Under the pieces are notes generated by a model. It did no database searches, was not told the origin of the DNA, and saw nothing but the letters and a program-made list of their open reading frames with translations. A DNA stretch of 37,714 bases from Rhodococcus rhodnii (GTDB taxonomy: Bacteria > Actinomycetota > Actinomycetes > Mycobacteriales > Pseudonocardiaceae). Positions 1 to 8,510 of this stretch are shown one piece after another. The position numbers were made by a program, and so were the translations under genes. The stretch covers positions 1-37,714 of the forward strand of contig JOAA01000054.1 in the NCBI GenBank assembly GCA_000720375.1, given 5' to 3'. The first letter of the stretch is position 1; each line of letters starts with the position of its first letter.

Positions 1-190
1 GGACACGCCGATCCCGGAGGCTCCGGACGCCCCGGACATCTGGGGGATCAGCACGAAGTGGCCGACGTAGGCGGTCAGGGACATGGTGCCCACGGCGATC
101 ATCGGTGCGGCCAGGCGCTGCAGCAGCGGCAGGCGGTCGACAGCCATCATCGCAAGCACGATCACGGTGATCGCGACTCCCACGCTGCGA
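1..190 (-). pseudogene. C-terminal fragment of a multi-pass membrane protein (DUF418/acyltransferase-like)
   Basis: Read on the minus strand, the first 190 bases give one open frame of hydrophobic residues. It includes a stretch resembling 'VGTMSLTAYVGHFVLI', typical of the late membrane helices of DUF418 or heparan-alpha-glucosaminide acetyltransferase-like proteins of actinomycetes. The frame runs off the window at base 1, and I see no convincing start. Upstream of about base 200 the frame passes straight into the decayed transposase on the opposite strand, so the gene looks cut at its 5' side. The family call rests on a short stretch and is tentative. Confidence 0.4.
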
Positions 191-199
191 TGTCTCCTG

Positions 200-575
200 C
201 GCAGCTGACGTGTCCTGCGGTGGCGGCATCTCGTGGACCTCGAGAACACCGGCTGCCGAGCACGATTCATAGTCCGCGACAGACGGCGAATTCCCTCACC
301 TGTTCAACGTCATCCTCGCCGACGCTCGCATCCAGATCGTCCTGACTGGTGTTCAGATTCCCAGCATGAACTCGATCATTGACGTTGGATCCAGACCTGC
401 CGCCACGAACCGCTCGACCGAACGCTCATCCGGAACCAACGACACCTGCTCCACGTACTCCGTGAATACGAACACTTCTACAACGACCACAGGCCACACC
501 AAGGCATCGCCAACACCCGACCGCGACGCCCATCGCCATCACCGATCACCAACCAGGACTACATCACCCGTCAAC
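200..575 (+). mobile_element. Decayed 3' part of an integrase-core (rve/DDE) transposase
   Basis: Three consecutive reading frames together spell the C-terminal half of an integrase-core transposase: 'VDLENTGCRARFIVRDR' from base 233, 'LFNVILADARIQIVLTGV' from base 300, and 'LLHVLREYEHFYNDHRPHQG' from about base 450. At least two frameshifts separate these blocks, so the gene is dead. The blocks align one to one with the copy at 29,781-30,838, which has MDLQDVG, RDRDSK, FDTVLADSG and LLHALREDEHFYNQHRPH, and they lie on the same strand. The remnant runs into the 3' end of the converging LuxR gene at 571, whose C-terminus still looks full length. Confidence 0.75.
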
Positions 576-1857
576 AAAACTTGGTCATCGCCAAATACAG
601 GTGACGGCGGTCGGCGAGGTGACACTTCCGGTACACAGCGGACAAGTGATACTCGACGGTGCGGCGTGTCAGTGAAAGCCGGTCCGCGATCTCAGCGTTG
701 TTGTAGCCCGCCCAGACCAGCTTGGCCACGTCGATCTCACGTTTCGTCAAGACAGGGTTGCCATGTGTGGCAAGGAATCTGGCCAGTTCGCCGCTGGCGA
801 CGTTCGCGGCGTACTGATTGCCACCACGCTCGGTCAGGTCGGCGACACGTCGCAGCAGCTGTCGCGCTCGGGGCAGGTCCCGCAGAGCTCCTTGGTCCCC
901 ACCGATCGCACGAGCCACCCCCGTCATGTCACTCCTGGCGTTGGCGATGGCGAGCAGGTCCGCCGCCTCCACGATGAGGTCGGTCGAGCCGCCATGCACC
1001 ATCGCAGAGGCGAGCGAGGCACGGCCGATTTCCCTGGGAGAGCCCCATTTCCACGCGGCATCGAGTTCGGTACGAACCAGAGCACGCGCCAAGTCCGTTT
1101 GTTCTGCGCCAAGCATGGACATGGCCGCGCCGGTGCGCCACGGGATCACACATGGATTGGCGAAGTTGCAAGCCGCGACCTCACGGCCGCACGCAAGAAA
1201 GTCGTTGACCGCCCGGTTCATCCGCCGCAGCGCCATATTGACTCCGCCTGCGGCGTACAGCAGAAGCGCCCGACCGGGCAGGTCGTTCGGAAGGGCGCCG
1301 GAGAAACCACGGCCGATCAACAGATATTCGGCCGCACTCGCGTCACCGAGTTGCACCAGCGCTTCGGTCAGCCATGCCACCACGATCGCTTCCATCGACT
1401 CCGCGATCGGGCTTTGCACCATTTTTCCGAGTATCCGTCGGGTTTCCGCGAGGTCACCAACCAGGAAGCTGATCCGGCTGCGGATCACCTGCAGCACTTG
1501 CGCCGCAGGGCCGGTCCCCGACCAGCGTGGCTGCTCAGCCAGGCGAGAACAGTGCGTGTCCACGCGCACCAGGTCACCAGTGAAGATCAGCGTAAGCAGG
1601 CAACGCCAGACGCACCCAGGATCCGGGCATCGACTGGCATCGGGAAATGCGGCATCGGCGTGATCTCTGACCGCCTGCCGGTCAACACCGACACTGAGCA
1701 TCGCGGCACAGCGCGGAGTAAGGCCCTCCTGACAACGGCACAACCTCGGCGCGCGTTCGGTGCGTGGACCGCCGAAAAGCCGAATCAAGTCTGGCGACTC
1801 CGGATCAGCCGGCACATCCGGTCCGGCGATCACATCCACAGTCCGATGCACCCACAT
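571..1857 (-). CDS. LuxR-type transcriptional regulator, no ATPase domain (paralogue 1)
   Basis: The 428-residue protein ends in a LuxR/GerE helix-turn-helix: 'LTKREIDVAKLVWAGYNN', then 'TRRTVEYHLSAVYRKC'. The rest is alpha-helical, alanine- and leucine-rich and repeat-like, resembling the C-terminal helical part of large LAL regulators. There is no P-loop and no response-regulator receiver domain. It is clearly paralogous to the proteins at 2,372 and 7,222: all share 'W..EAL..LGD' and 'NP.V.PWR' blocks. A GAGGGG motif sits directly before the ATG at 1,857 and about 7 bases before a GTG at 1,851, so the GTG may be the true start. It is probably a cluster-situated regulator, divergent from the second LuxR gene across a 490-bp gap. 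Ligand and targets are unknown. Confidence 0.85.
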   Translation of the reverse strand: MWVHRTVDVIAGPDVPADPESPDLIRLFGGPRTERAPRLCRCQEGLTPRCAAMLSVGVDRQAVRDHADAAFPDASRCPDPGCVWRCLLTLIFTGDLVRVDTHCSRLAEQPRWSGTGPAAQVLQVIRSRISFLVGDLAETRRILGKMVQSPIAESMEAIVVAWLTEALVQLGDASAAEYLLIGRGFSGALPNDLPGRALLLYAAGGVNMALRRMNRAVNDFLACGREVAACNFANPCVIPWRTGAAMSMLGAEQTDLARALVRTELDAAWKWGSPREIGRASLASAMVHGGSTDLIVEAADLLAIANARSDMTGVARAIGGDQGALRDLPRARQLLRRVADLTERGGNQYAANVASGELARFLATHGNPVLTKREIDVAKLVWAGYNNAEIADRLSLTRRTVEYHLSAVYRKCHLADRRHLYLAMTKFC

Positions 1858-2371
1858 TCCCCTCTGTACCGCTTGACCGTTTGTGATCGTGCCGGTCCCC
1901 CGCGGCCCAGATTACCGGTCCGGCGCCCGGTGTCATTGCGGATCGACCGTCAAGTCACCGGCGCACTGGACGAATCATCGCCATGTCAACCATTCAGGGC
2001 AATCGTGGCCGGGCCGGCCGTTCGCATTCCGCCTTACTCCCATCGAGTGAGCAACGCCTGCTCCGCGAAACTGATGGTGATGCCCTTACACAGGACGGGT
2101 GACAAATCCGAGCAGGACGGTGTTCTCAATCACAAGGTAGAGGCTCGCGTTCGGCTCTGTTCTACTTTGAGGAGCCGGACAGCTGGGGTCGCAATCCATT
2201 GTGGACAGTGCAGCGTCGCACGCTTTCATGAACCACCACGAAGGTCAAGTACCGCCCATCAGCTGGGCGTCATTGTCGCCGTGGCAATCATGGTGACATG
2301 TCGACGCTGACGACACGGGTAATCGAGTACAGCAAACCAGTTCACCCATGGTCTTCGATCGGGGGCACGAA
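1858..2371. promoter_or_regulatory. Divergent promoter region between two LuxR-type regulators
   Basis: About 500 bases with no supported gene. Long open frames crossing it are antisense shadows of the left LuxR gene and lack coding bias of their own. It must hold the promoters for both divergent regulators. I did not find an inverted repeat convincing enough to call an operator. Confidence 0.5.
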
Positions 2372-3769
2372 ATGGCCGCGCCGAACGTGTATTACAGCCA
2401 CACCGTGAGCCAGCCACAGCGGTTGATGGCCGAAGTACGCAGCCTCAGGCATGACCTGGTTTGCCGAGGACGCTGGCAGGAGGCAGACGATCTGGTCGAG
2501 CGGGCGCTGCGGTCCGCGGTGGCGCACGCGAATGAACTGAACGGACCTGACCTTGCCGGCCTGGCATACCTGCCGGGCGGCGGCGTGCTCGGTTCGCGAA
2601 TACCCGACGGATCGTTCGCGCGTGAAACGGTGGAGTCGCGATCCATTGCGATTCGCGCGTTGTCGCACGCCAACCGGGGGACAGATCGCGCCGAGGCAGT
2701 CAGGCAGGCCAACCTGGTGTTGTCGTCGCCGGGCCATGACGACGTCGGCAGTTTCTGGGCGGCAGTCGTGACTTTGATCCACGCCGACGAGTTGATCGCG
2801 GCCGCCAACGCCTGCCACCGCGCGGACAACCGGTCGGTGGAGCATCGCGACGTCCTGGCGTTGCTGCGCGCCAGGATCTGCGCCGTTACGGGCGAGACCG
2901 CGAAGGCCGTATCGACCTTCCGCCGTTTCCTCGATCGCGGCACGACCCCACACCTCACTGGGCTCGCGACGGCATGGCTCGTCGAGGCTCTCAGCGACCT
3001 CGGTGACCACAAGCAAGCCCTCCTCGCCTTGCACGAGAACGGATTCGACGGCGCTGGGACGAATCATCCGGAACGCACGCAGTTGCTGGCGGCCCGCAGC
3101 GCGGCGCACATCACCGCAGGCAACTTCCAATTAGGACTCGAGGACGCACTCGCCTGCGGGGAGTCGATCAGCTCGTGGGGCGTGCACAATCCCGCCGTCG
3201 CGCCCTGGCGGTCGCGCGCAGCGCGCTGCGCTTTGGCACAGGGAAGATCCGGCCTGGCCACCGTGCTCGCACAGCAAGAGTATGAACTGGCGCATCGCTG
3301 GGGAACCGCTCGAACTCGTGGAGTCGCCTTACACGCACTCGGTATCGCCCGGCGCGGCACAGACGGTGTCGAATTGCTACTCCAGGCCGAGTCGCTGATG
3401 GCTGCCTTTCCCGATGCTCCTGAAGCCGCGAGAGTCCGATACCACCTCGGTTGCATGTTGCTCACCCAAGGACGATGGGACGAGGCGAAGCGGTTCTTGG
3501 ACGCTGTCGCGACAGCAGGACCGCAGTCCCGGTCGGCCTACGCCGCGGACATCATGCGACGGATGTCCAACGGCACCCCGATGCCCACGCTCACCAACCA
3601 GGAGAAGAGTGTCGCCAAGCTCGCGCTGGCCGGTAGCACCAACAAAGAGGTGGCGCACACTCTGCATCTGACTTCTCGAACCGTGGAGTTCCATCTGTCC
3701 AACATCTATCGCAAGCTCGGTATCTCCGGACGCGACGAACTGGGCTTGGCCGGACTGTTGATCGACTGA
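2372..3769 (+). CDS. LuxR-type transcriptional regulator, no ATPase domain (paralogue 2)
   Basis: This protein of about 465 residues has a C-terminal LuxR helix-turn-helix: 'LTNQEKSVAKLALAGSTN', then 'TSRTVEFHLSNIYRKLGI'. It follows a long helical TPR-like region with motifs such as 'TAWLVEALSDLGD' and 'VHNPAVAPWRSRAARCAL'. It lacks Walker A and receiver domains. I prefer the ATG at 2,372, which has GGGGG six bases upstream. An in-frame ATG at 2,348 has no ribosome site. It is paralogous to the genes at 571-1,857 and 7,222-8,481. Together they suggest duplication of a pathway regulator inside the cluster. The gene converges on the SDR at 3,862, with a hairpin between. Confidence 0.87.
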   Translation: MAAPNVYYSHTVSQPQRLMAEVRSLRHDLVCRGRWQEADDLVERALRSAVAHANELNGPDLAGLAYLPGGGVLGSRIPDGSFARETVESRSIAIRALSHANRGTDRAEAVRQANLVLSSPGHDDVGSFWAAVVTLIHADELIAAANACHRADNRSVEHRDVLALLRARICAVTGETAKAVSTFRRFLDRGTTPHLTGLATAWLVEALSDLGDHKQALLALHENGFDGAGTNHPERTQLLAARSAAHITAGNFQLGLEDALACGESISSWGVHNPAVAPWRSRAARCALAQGRSGLATVLAQQEYELAHRWGTARTRGVALHALGIARRGTDGVELLLQAESLMAAFPDAPEAARVRYHLGCMLLTQGRWDEAKRFLDAVATAGPQSRSAYAADIMRRMSNGTPMPTLTNQEKSVAKLALAGSTNKEVAHTLHLTSRTVEFHLSNIYRKLGISGRDELGLAGLLID

Positions 3770-3786
3770 GCCAGGTATGTGCTCGT

Positions 3787-3829
3787 CGGGCTCGCACTGC
3801 GGCTGGGGGTGTCCCGCAGCGCGAGCCCG
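3787..3829. terminator. Bidirectional hairpin terminator
   Basis: Bases 3,787-3,802 and 3,814-3,829 form a 16-base-pair stem with a single A-C mismatch and an 11-base loop. It sits between two converging genes (stops at 3,769 and 3,862), so it can serve both. There is no U-tract, as is common in actinomycetes. Confidence 0.7.
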
Positions 3830-3861
3830 CCGAGCCGGACGCCGGCACGGCGTAGCCTCGG

Positions 3862-4647
3862 TCAGCGGAAGTACTCGGTCATCGGATGCAGTTGCTTGTC
3901 GAGCACGTCGAATCCGCCGTCGACCCGGATCAACTGGCCCGAAGCCACGCCGAATCCGTCGTCGGCCACGAGAGCCACGGCGCGCGCGGCATCCTCCGGT
4001 TCCACCATGCGCGCCGTCACCGAGCGATCGACCATGTATTTCCATAGGTCCTCACTGAAACCTGCGGTGGCGTCGGTGTGTACCGCCCCGAAGGCGATAG
4101 TGTTCACGGTAACCCCGTACTGGGCAGCCATTCCGGCCACGTGTCGGCTGAACGTGTTGAGCGCGGCCTTGGCGACTGAGTGCGCCATCACCATTCCGAT
4201 GGTGTCCGAAGCGGTGCTTGAGATGTAGATGATCCGTCCCGATCGCCGCTGGCGCATGAGCTCGAGCACCTGTTGGGTGAGAAAGTAGGAGCCTGCGAGC
4301 TCCCCGTTGATCTTCTCGGCGAACATGTCCCAGGTCAGTTCGGCGAACGGGACGAATGGCGGCATCACCGTGTTGGCGTTGCAGACCATCAGGTCGATTC
4401 GCCCGTGCTCCGCCCACACGCGATCGACCATCGCGCGAACCTGGTCCTCGGCACAGACGTCGGCTTGTGCGGCCTGGCCCGTGCCTCCGCCTGCCTCAAT
4501 GGCGGCGACGACCTCGGATGCGGCGCGCGCGTCACTGCGATAGTTGACGATCACGTGGTATCCGCGACCGGCCATCTCCTTGGCCATGGCGGCCCCGATA
4601 CCGCGGCCCGCACCGCTGATCAACGCGACTCGCTTGGACTGGTTCAC
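3862..4647 (-). CDS. SDR-family protein with His replacing the catalytic Tyr
   Basis: This is a 261-residue short-chain dehydrogenase/reductase fold. It has a nucleotide motif 'SGAGRGIG' at residues 11-18, a central 'GRIIYISSTAS', and a C-terminal 'SGQLIRVDGGF'. The catalytic serine (S143) and lysine (K160) are in register, but the expected tyrosine at position 156 is histidine ('MAHSVAK'), and the usual NNAG motif is 'CNAN'. It starts at a GTG (4,647) with GGGGA six bases before it. It probably binds NAD(P), but ordinary hydride-transfer chemistry is doubtful. It may be a cyclase or dehydratase-like helper or an altered reductase in polyketide tailoring. It is divergent from the SnoaL-like gene at 4,871. 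Confidence 0.88.
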   Translation of the reverse strand: MNQSKRVALISGAGRGIGAAMAKEMAGRGYHVIVNYRSDARAASEVVAAIEAGGGTGQAAQADVCAEDQVRAMVDRVWAEHGRIDLMVCNANTVMPPFVPFAELTWDMFAEKINGELAGSYFLTQQVLELMRQRRSGRIIYISSTASDTIGMVMAHSVAKAALNTFSRHVAGMAAQYGVTVNTIAFGAVHTDATAGFSEDLWKYMVDRSVTARMVEPEDAARAVALVADDGFGVASGQLIRVDGGFDVLDKQLHPMTEYFR

Positions 4648-4870
4648 GGTGTTCCCCGCTTCATGTCGCCGGTAACCTCTGGGTGCCGACAGTAATCCGC
4701 CGCCGAGTTTTCAGGTATTTCGGATTGCCCTCAGAAACGACGCAGATCCCTTGTAACGCCTACCGGGAAGCTGCGACGGTTGGCCACGCCACGGAAAAGC
4801 GGAACGCTTCCCCGCGTTCGCGCCACCGACCGCATCCGCATGCTTTGACCACTTTTCGAGAGGAATGACG

Positions 4871-5374
4871 ATGGTGGACAATGCCGACCTCGTTGCCCAG
4901 GTTGCCGCCCTGTCGACCAAGGTGCGAGAACTGGAGGCAGTCCGCGAGCTCACCCGATTGCGCTACGCGTTCCACCACCACCTCAACAATCAGGACTGGG
5001 ACTGTCTCGGGGCGCTGTTCGCAACCGACGCACTGTTGGACTACGGAAGCTTCGGCCATGCCCGCGGCCGGGCCGCGATCCAGGATTACTACAGTTCGTT
5101 GCTGCCGAAAATGGTCGAGCTTCAGGGCGCCACAAATGTCGTCCTCAAGAACTTCAGCCACATGCCGGACGTGACAGTGAACGGCGACCGCGCGCATGGG
5201 GTGAGCTTCTTCGAGGAATATGTGAGGTTCGACCGACAGGATGTGGTTCACCAAAGTGTAGGCCGCTTCACCGACAGCTACGCGCTGATCGACGGGCAAT
5301 GGCTTTTCGAGCGAGTCGAGCTCGATCACTATTGGGTAGTGCCGGAGAACAAAGAATGGCGGTGGCCGTGGTGA
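4871..5374 (+). CDS. SnoaL-like / NTF2-fold protein
   Basis: The 167-residue protein matches the SnoaL-like (SnoaL_4/NTF2) alpha+beta cone fold: an N-terminal helix, then 'RLRYAFHHHLNNQDWDCL', 'FATDALLDYG', 'GRAAIQDYY', and a late strand 'SYALIDGQWLFERVELDH'. Family members include polyketide cyclases, dehydratases and hydroxylase-like enzymes of aromatic polyketide paths. The start at 4,871 is preferred: GAGAGGA lies six bases before it, whereas the in-frame ATG at 4,865 abuts that site. It sits between two degenerate SDR genes, which hints at a shared tailoring step. The exact reaction cannot be told from sequence. Confidence 0.82.
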   Translation: MVDNADLVAQVAALSTKVRELEAVRELTRLRYAFHHHLNNQDWDCLGALFATDALLDYGSFGHARGRAAIQDYYSSLLPKMVELQGATNVVLKNFSHMPDVTVNGDRAHGVSFFEEYVRFDRQDVVHQSVGRFTDSYALIDGQWLFERVELDHYWVVPENKEWRWPW

Positions 5375-5506
5375 GGACGCCAGCCAGCACACCGCGTCGA
5401 CCAACCTAGCTGCCGCAGCACTACGCTACCAAGGGTCGACAGAATATCATTACGGACCACCCACAGGTTTTCAGCATAATTGACACACCAAGCTTCTCCA
5501 CTGACG

Positions 5507-5518
5507 GACCGATCGGTC
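5507..5518. promoter_or_regulatory. Palindromic TetR-type operator
   Basis: GACCGATCGGTC is a perfect 12-base palindrome, 38 bases before the TTG start of the SDR at 5,557. That SDR is followed after 17 bases by a TetR gene. TetR-family regulators often bind such palindromes in front of the operon that encodes them, so autoregulation by the 6,417 gene product is the simple reading. Confidence 0.55.
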
Positions 5519-5556
5519 TGCTAGGGTCGGGCGATCGATTCCTGAGGAGGATCTCG

Positions 5557-6399
5557 TTGAAGACCATCGTCGTGTCGGGCGGCACTACGGGCATTGGAGA
5601 AGCACTCGCTCACCACTATCTCGGCCGAGGCGATCAAGTCGTCGTCATCGGTTCGGACCCCGCGAAGGGAATGCGTTTTCTCGACCGGGCAGACCAGGCA
5701 GGCTCCCGCGACCGAGCCTTCTTCATGCTCGCCGATCTCAGCCTGATCAGCGAGAACACCCGCGTCATCGGCGAAATCGCCGCACAGTTCCCAGTAGTGG
5801 ACGTCCTGGTGCTGTGCGCTCGTTACTTCCGGTCCTACCGGACCGTGACCCGCGAAGGGTTCGAGCACAATTTCGCGCTGTACTACCTCAGCCGTTACGT
5901 GCTCGGGTACGGCTTGATCGACCAACTGGAGAAAGCCGATCGCCCGGTCATCATGAACATCGCAGGCCCTGGCGTCGGCCCTGGCCACGTCCAGTGGGAT
6001 GACCTCGCACTGGAGCGAGGCTATGACGGCTGGGCGGCCATGTTCCAGGGCGGGAAGCTGAACGACCTGCTCGGAGTCTCCTTCGCGGCCGATCACCGTC
6101 GCCACCGCACTCGGTACGTGCTGCTCTTCCCTGGAGGCACCAGGACTGGTTTCGCCGGCGAGTTCGATCCGCCGACAGCGGCCTATGTCGAGGAAATGAA
6201 GCGAATGGCGCAGCCCGTTGCGGAGGCGGTCGGCCCGATCGCCCGGATCATCGACGCACCGCCCAGCGCACCTCTCAGCGCGTTTGTCGAGGGCAGGCAG
6301 ATCAGCCTGCAACTACCGTCATTCGACAAGGACGAAGCCACTCGACTCGACGCCATTACCCGGGAGTTGCTGCGCAACCAGACCGCGCTCGACATGTGA
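5557..6399 (+). CDS. SDR-like protein lacking catalytic Ser and Tyr
   Basis: This 280-residue Rossmann-fold protein has the SDR nucleotide motif 'SGGTTGIG' at residues 7-14. The active-site lysine (K167) is present in 'MFQGGKLND', but the residue four before it is Phe163 instead of Tyr. The serine-bearing strand reads 'MNIAGPGVG' without the serine, and the NNAG position is 'LCAR'. The start is a TTG with GAGGAGG six bases upstream. It is followed after 17 bases by a TetR regulator and is probably controlled by it through the palindrome at 5,507. It may bind nucleotide without classical dehydrogenase activity. The enzymatic role is unknown. Confidence 0.83.
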   Translation: MKTIVVSGGTTGIGEALAHHYLGRGDQVVVIGSDPAKGMRFLDRADQAGSRDRAFFMLADLSLISENTRVIGEIAAQFPVVDVLVLCARYFRSYRTVTREGFEHNFALYYLSRYVLGYGLIDQLEKADRPVIMNIAGPGVGPGHVQWDDLALERGYDGWAAMFQGGKLNDLLGVSFAADHRRHRTRYVLLFPGGTRTGFAGEFDPPTAAYVEEMKRMAQPVAEAVGPIARIIDAPPSAPLSAFVEGRQISLQLPSFDKDEATRLDAITRELLRNQTALDM

Positions 6400-6416
6400 C
6401 CGCTTAACATCACGAC

Positions 6417-6998
6417 ATGGCACCACCGCCCACCAACGCACGGGAACGCATTCTCGACGCGGCGACGAAGCTGTTCGACCGTTACGGCGTCCACGCCGTC
6501 GGCATGCAGCGGATCATCGACGAGGCCAAATGCGGCAAGCACCTGCTCTATCGCGAGTTCGAGAGCAAGGACGCGCTTGTCACGGCGTATCTGCGACGGT
6601 GCGAGCGAAACTGGGTACAAACGTTGAAAGCCACGCTCGCATCCGGTGTTCCGCCTGAGGAACAGTTGGTCGAACTCGTGCGCCTGGTCGGCGACAACGT
6701 GCCGGGAACCCGTGGTTGCCCGATACGCAATACATTCCGAGAGTTTCCCGACGAGCGGCACCCCGCGCACCAGGCCGCGTTCGATCATTTCGCGGTGGTC
6801 CGCGAGCAGGTGTGCGAACTGGCCAGCCGCACCACCGCTGCCGATCCGGAGCGGCTGGCCGATCGAATCCTGCTGATCGTCAACGGTCTCTTCAACAGTG
6901 GTTCCGTCCTCAGCCCGGAAGAGAACGCCGCGGTCGCCGTGCAGCTGGTGCGAGATGTCGTTTTGATCGAAACAACGATGTCACACCGTGTGCCATAA
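6417..6998 (+). CDS. TetR/AcrR-family transcriptional regulator
   Basis: The 193-residue protein has an N-terminal TetR helix-turn-helix: 'RERILDAATKLFDRYG', 'MQRIIDEAKCGKHLLYREF', 'SKDALV'. A helical ligand-binding domain follows, with 'GCPIRNTFREFPD' in the middle, as in many actinomycete TetR proteins. It begins 17 bases after the SDR gene and is likely co-transcribed with it. The palindrome at 5,507-5,518 ahead of the pair is a candidate autoregulatory site. Its ligand could be a pathway intermediate (inference). Confidence 0.9.
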   Translation: MAPPPTNARERILDAATKLFDRYGVHAVGMQRIIDEAKCGKHLLYREFESKDALVTAYLRRCERNWVQTLKATLASGVPPEEQLVELVRLVGDNVPGTRGCPIRNTFREFPDERHPAHQAAFDHFAVVREQVCELASRTTAADPERLADRILLIVNGLFNSGSVLSPEENAAVAVQLVRDVVLIETTMSHRVP

Positions 6999-7221
6999 TT
7001 CGCGGCTTCGGTATCCCCGTAGGTTGTCGATCCACATCTTGTTGCGATTGGGCCAGCGTGAGACCCTGTGCTAGGCAAATTGGACCCGATCATCGGACGA
7101 TCTAACCACACGTCGGCCCGTTTCCCTGCGGCCGTCCACCACGACGAAGCGCGCCGGGCTGACGATTTCTGATCATTGATCGACGCCGATCGGTGATTTT
7201 CGCTGCCGTTACGGGGGAATT

Positions 7222-8481
7222 GTGAGCCAAGAGACAAACGCACGCGCCGAGCCGGGTGGTCATCTGCAGCTGGCGATATGCCGTGCCGGCACCGAAAGGC
7301 CGCAGCCCGAGGACGTTTGCGCGGCTGGACAGAGCATCAGGCTGGCCAACAGCGGGATCAATCGCGCGATGGTCCTACAACTGGCTGACGCCGTGTTGCG
7401 GTCGGACAACTGCGGTGCCGACGTGGATTGCGTCTGGTCCGCATTGCTCTCACTGATCTATGCGGACAACCTCCTTGCCGCGAACGAATACTGCCGCCGG
7501 TTGAGCCGCAGGCCGGGTTGGCTCAGATCAAGGCGGCACCAGCACACATTGCTGCTGGCGCAAGCACGCATCCGGATGTTCTCCGGGCGCCCGGCCGAGG
7601 CCGCGCCGCTGCTGGAGTCCTTGCTCACCCGGAAGGTCGCCGGGCCATTGGACGGCCTGACGATCGCATGGCTTGTTGAGACACTCGTTCATCTCGGTGA
7701 GATCGACCGGGCGCAGGGCATTTTGCTCGACCACGACCTGCTCGGCCGGATCGACACCGACTTTCCCGCGCGGGCGCATGTCCTGGCTGCCCGCGCCGCC
7801 TCGCACATCGCGGCTGGCCAGTTCAGTCACGGCATCGACGACTACCGAGCATGCGGACGCATGCTGACCACGACGAACGTCTGCAATCCCGCGGTCATCC
7901 CATGGCGGTCAAAGGCCGCGTTGGGCGCGATCGCCGTACACCGGTTCGATCTCGCCGTGGCGCTGGCCGAAGAGGAACTCGCCGCCGCGCGACGATGGGG
8001 AGCACCACGAACCGTTGGCTGCGCGCTGCATGCCCTGGCTATCGCGCGGCGCGGTGAAAAGTCGATTCCGTTGCTGGAACAGGCTGTCGAGTTGTTCGAA
8101 CTCGCCCAGACACACACCGAGCTGATGCAGGCGTTGTACGACCTCAGCGCCTTACACATCGAACGCGACGACCTCGCGGTGGGCCGCAGCAAGCTCGAAG
8201 CCGTCGAGGCGGTGGCACGGGTGAGCGGCAACAGTTTGTGGCTGCGTCGCGCCGAAGCCGGTCTGCGGCGGCTCGACAGTCCGGTGGAAAGCGTGCGCCT
8301 CACCAGACAGGAACTCAAGACCGCCCAGCTGGCTCGGGCCGGTTACAGCAACAGGCAGATCGCGCGGACGCTGTGTCTCCAGGTCAGGACGGTGGAGTTT
8401 CACCTGTCCTCCGCCTACCGGAAACTGCGCATCTCCGGGCGACGGGAGCTGGTCGGGGCATTGAGTGTCGCCGCTTCCTGA
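7222..8481 (+). CDS. LuxR-type transcriptional regulator, no ATPase domain (paralogue 3)
   Basis: A 419-residue relative of the proteins at 571 and 2,372. It has a helical, TPR-like body ('IAWLVETLVHLGEIDRAQ', 'VCNPAVIPWRSKAAL') and a C-terminal LuxR helix-turn-helix ('LTRQELKTAQLARAGYSN', 'QVRTVEFHLSSAYRKLRI'). No P-loop or receiver domain is visible. It starts at GTG 7,222 with a purine-rich GGGGGA just upstream. Only 29 bases separate it from the luciferase-like gene at 8,511, so it probably heads an operon with that gene, the small ORF and the P450. A regulator co-transcribed with tailoring enzymes suggests local activation. Confidence 0.87.
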   Translation: MSQETNARAEPGGHLQLAICRAGTERPQPEDVCAAGQSIRLANSGINRAMVLQLADAVLRSDNCGADVDCVWSALLSLIYADNLLAANEYCRRLSRRPGWLRSRRHQHTLLLAQARIRMFSGRPAEAAPLLESLLTRKVAGPLDGLTIAWLVETLVHLGEIDRAQGILLDHDLLGRIDTDFPARAHVLAARAASHIAAGQFSHGIDDYRACGRMLTTTNVCNPAVIPWRSKAALGAIAVHRFDLAVALAEEELAAARRWGAPRTVGCALHALAIARRGEKSIPLLEQAVELFELAQTHTELMQALYDLSALHIERDDLAVGRSKLEAVEAVARVSGNSLWLRRAEAGLRRLDSPVESVRLTRQELKTAQLARAGYSNRQIARTLCLQVRTVEFHLSSAYRKLRISGRRELVGALSVAAS

Positions 8482-8510
8482 CAGTGCGGAACTCAGCGAG
8501 GAGATGCGCT

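Noticed and set aside
763..2310. Long plus-strand open frame (515 codons)
   Set aside because: Antisense to the LuxR gene at 571-1,857. It is rich in Arg, Gln and His, has no domain, and its codon bias fits the opposite strand.
5480..5485. TTGACA as a -35 box before the SDR at 5,557
   Set aside because: No acceptable -10 hexamer at 16-18 bases; high-GC promoters cannot be called from one hexamer.
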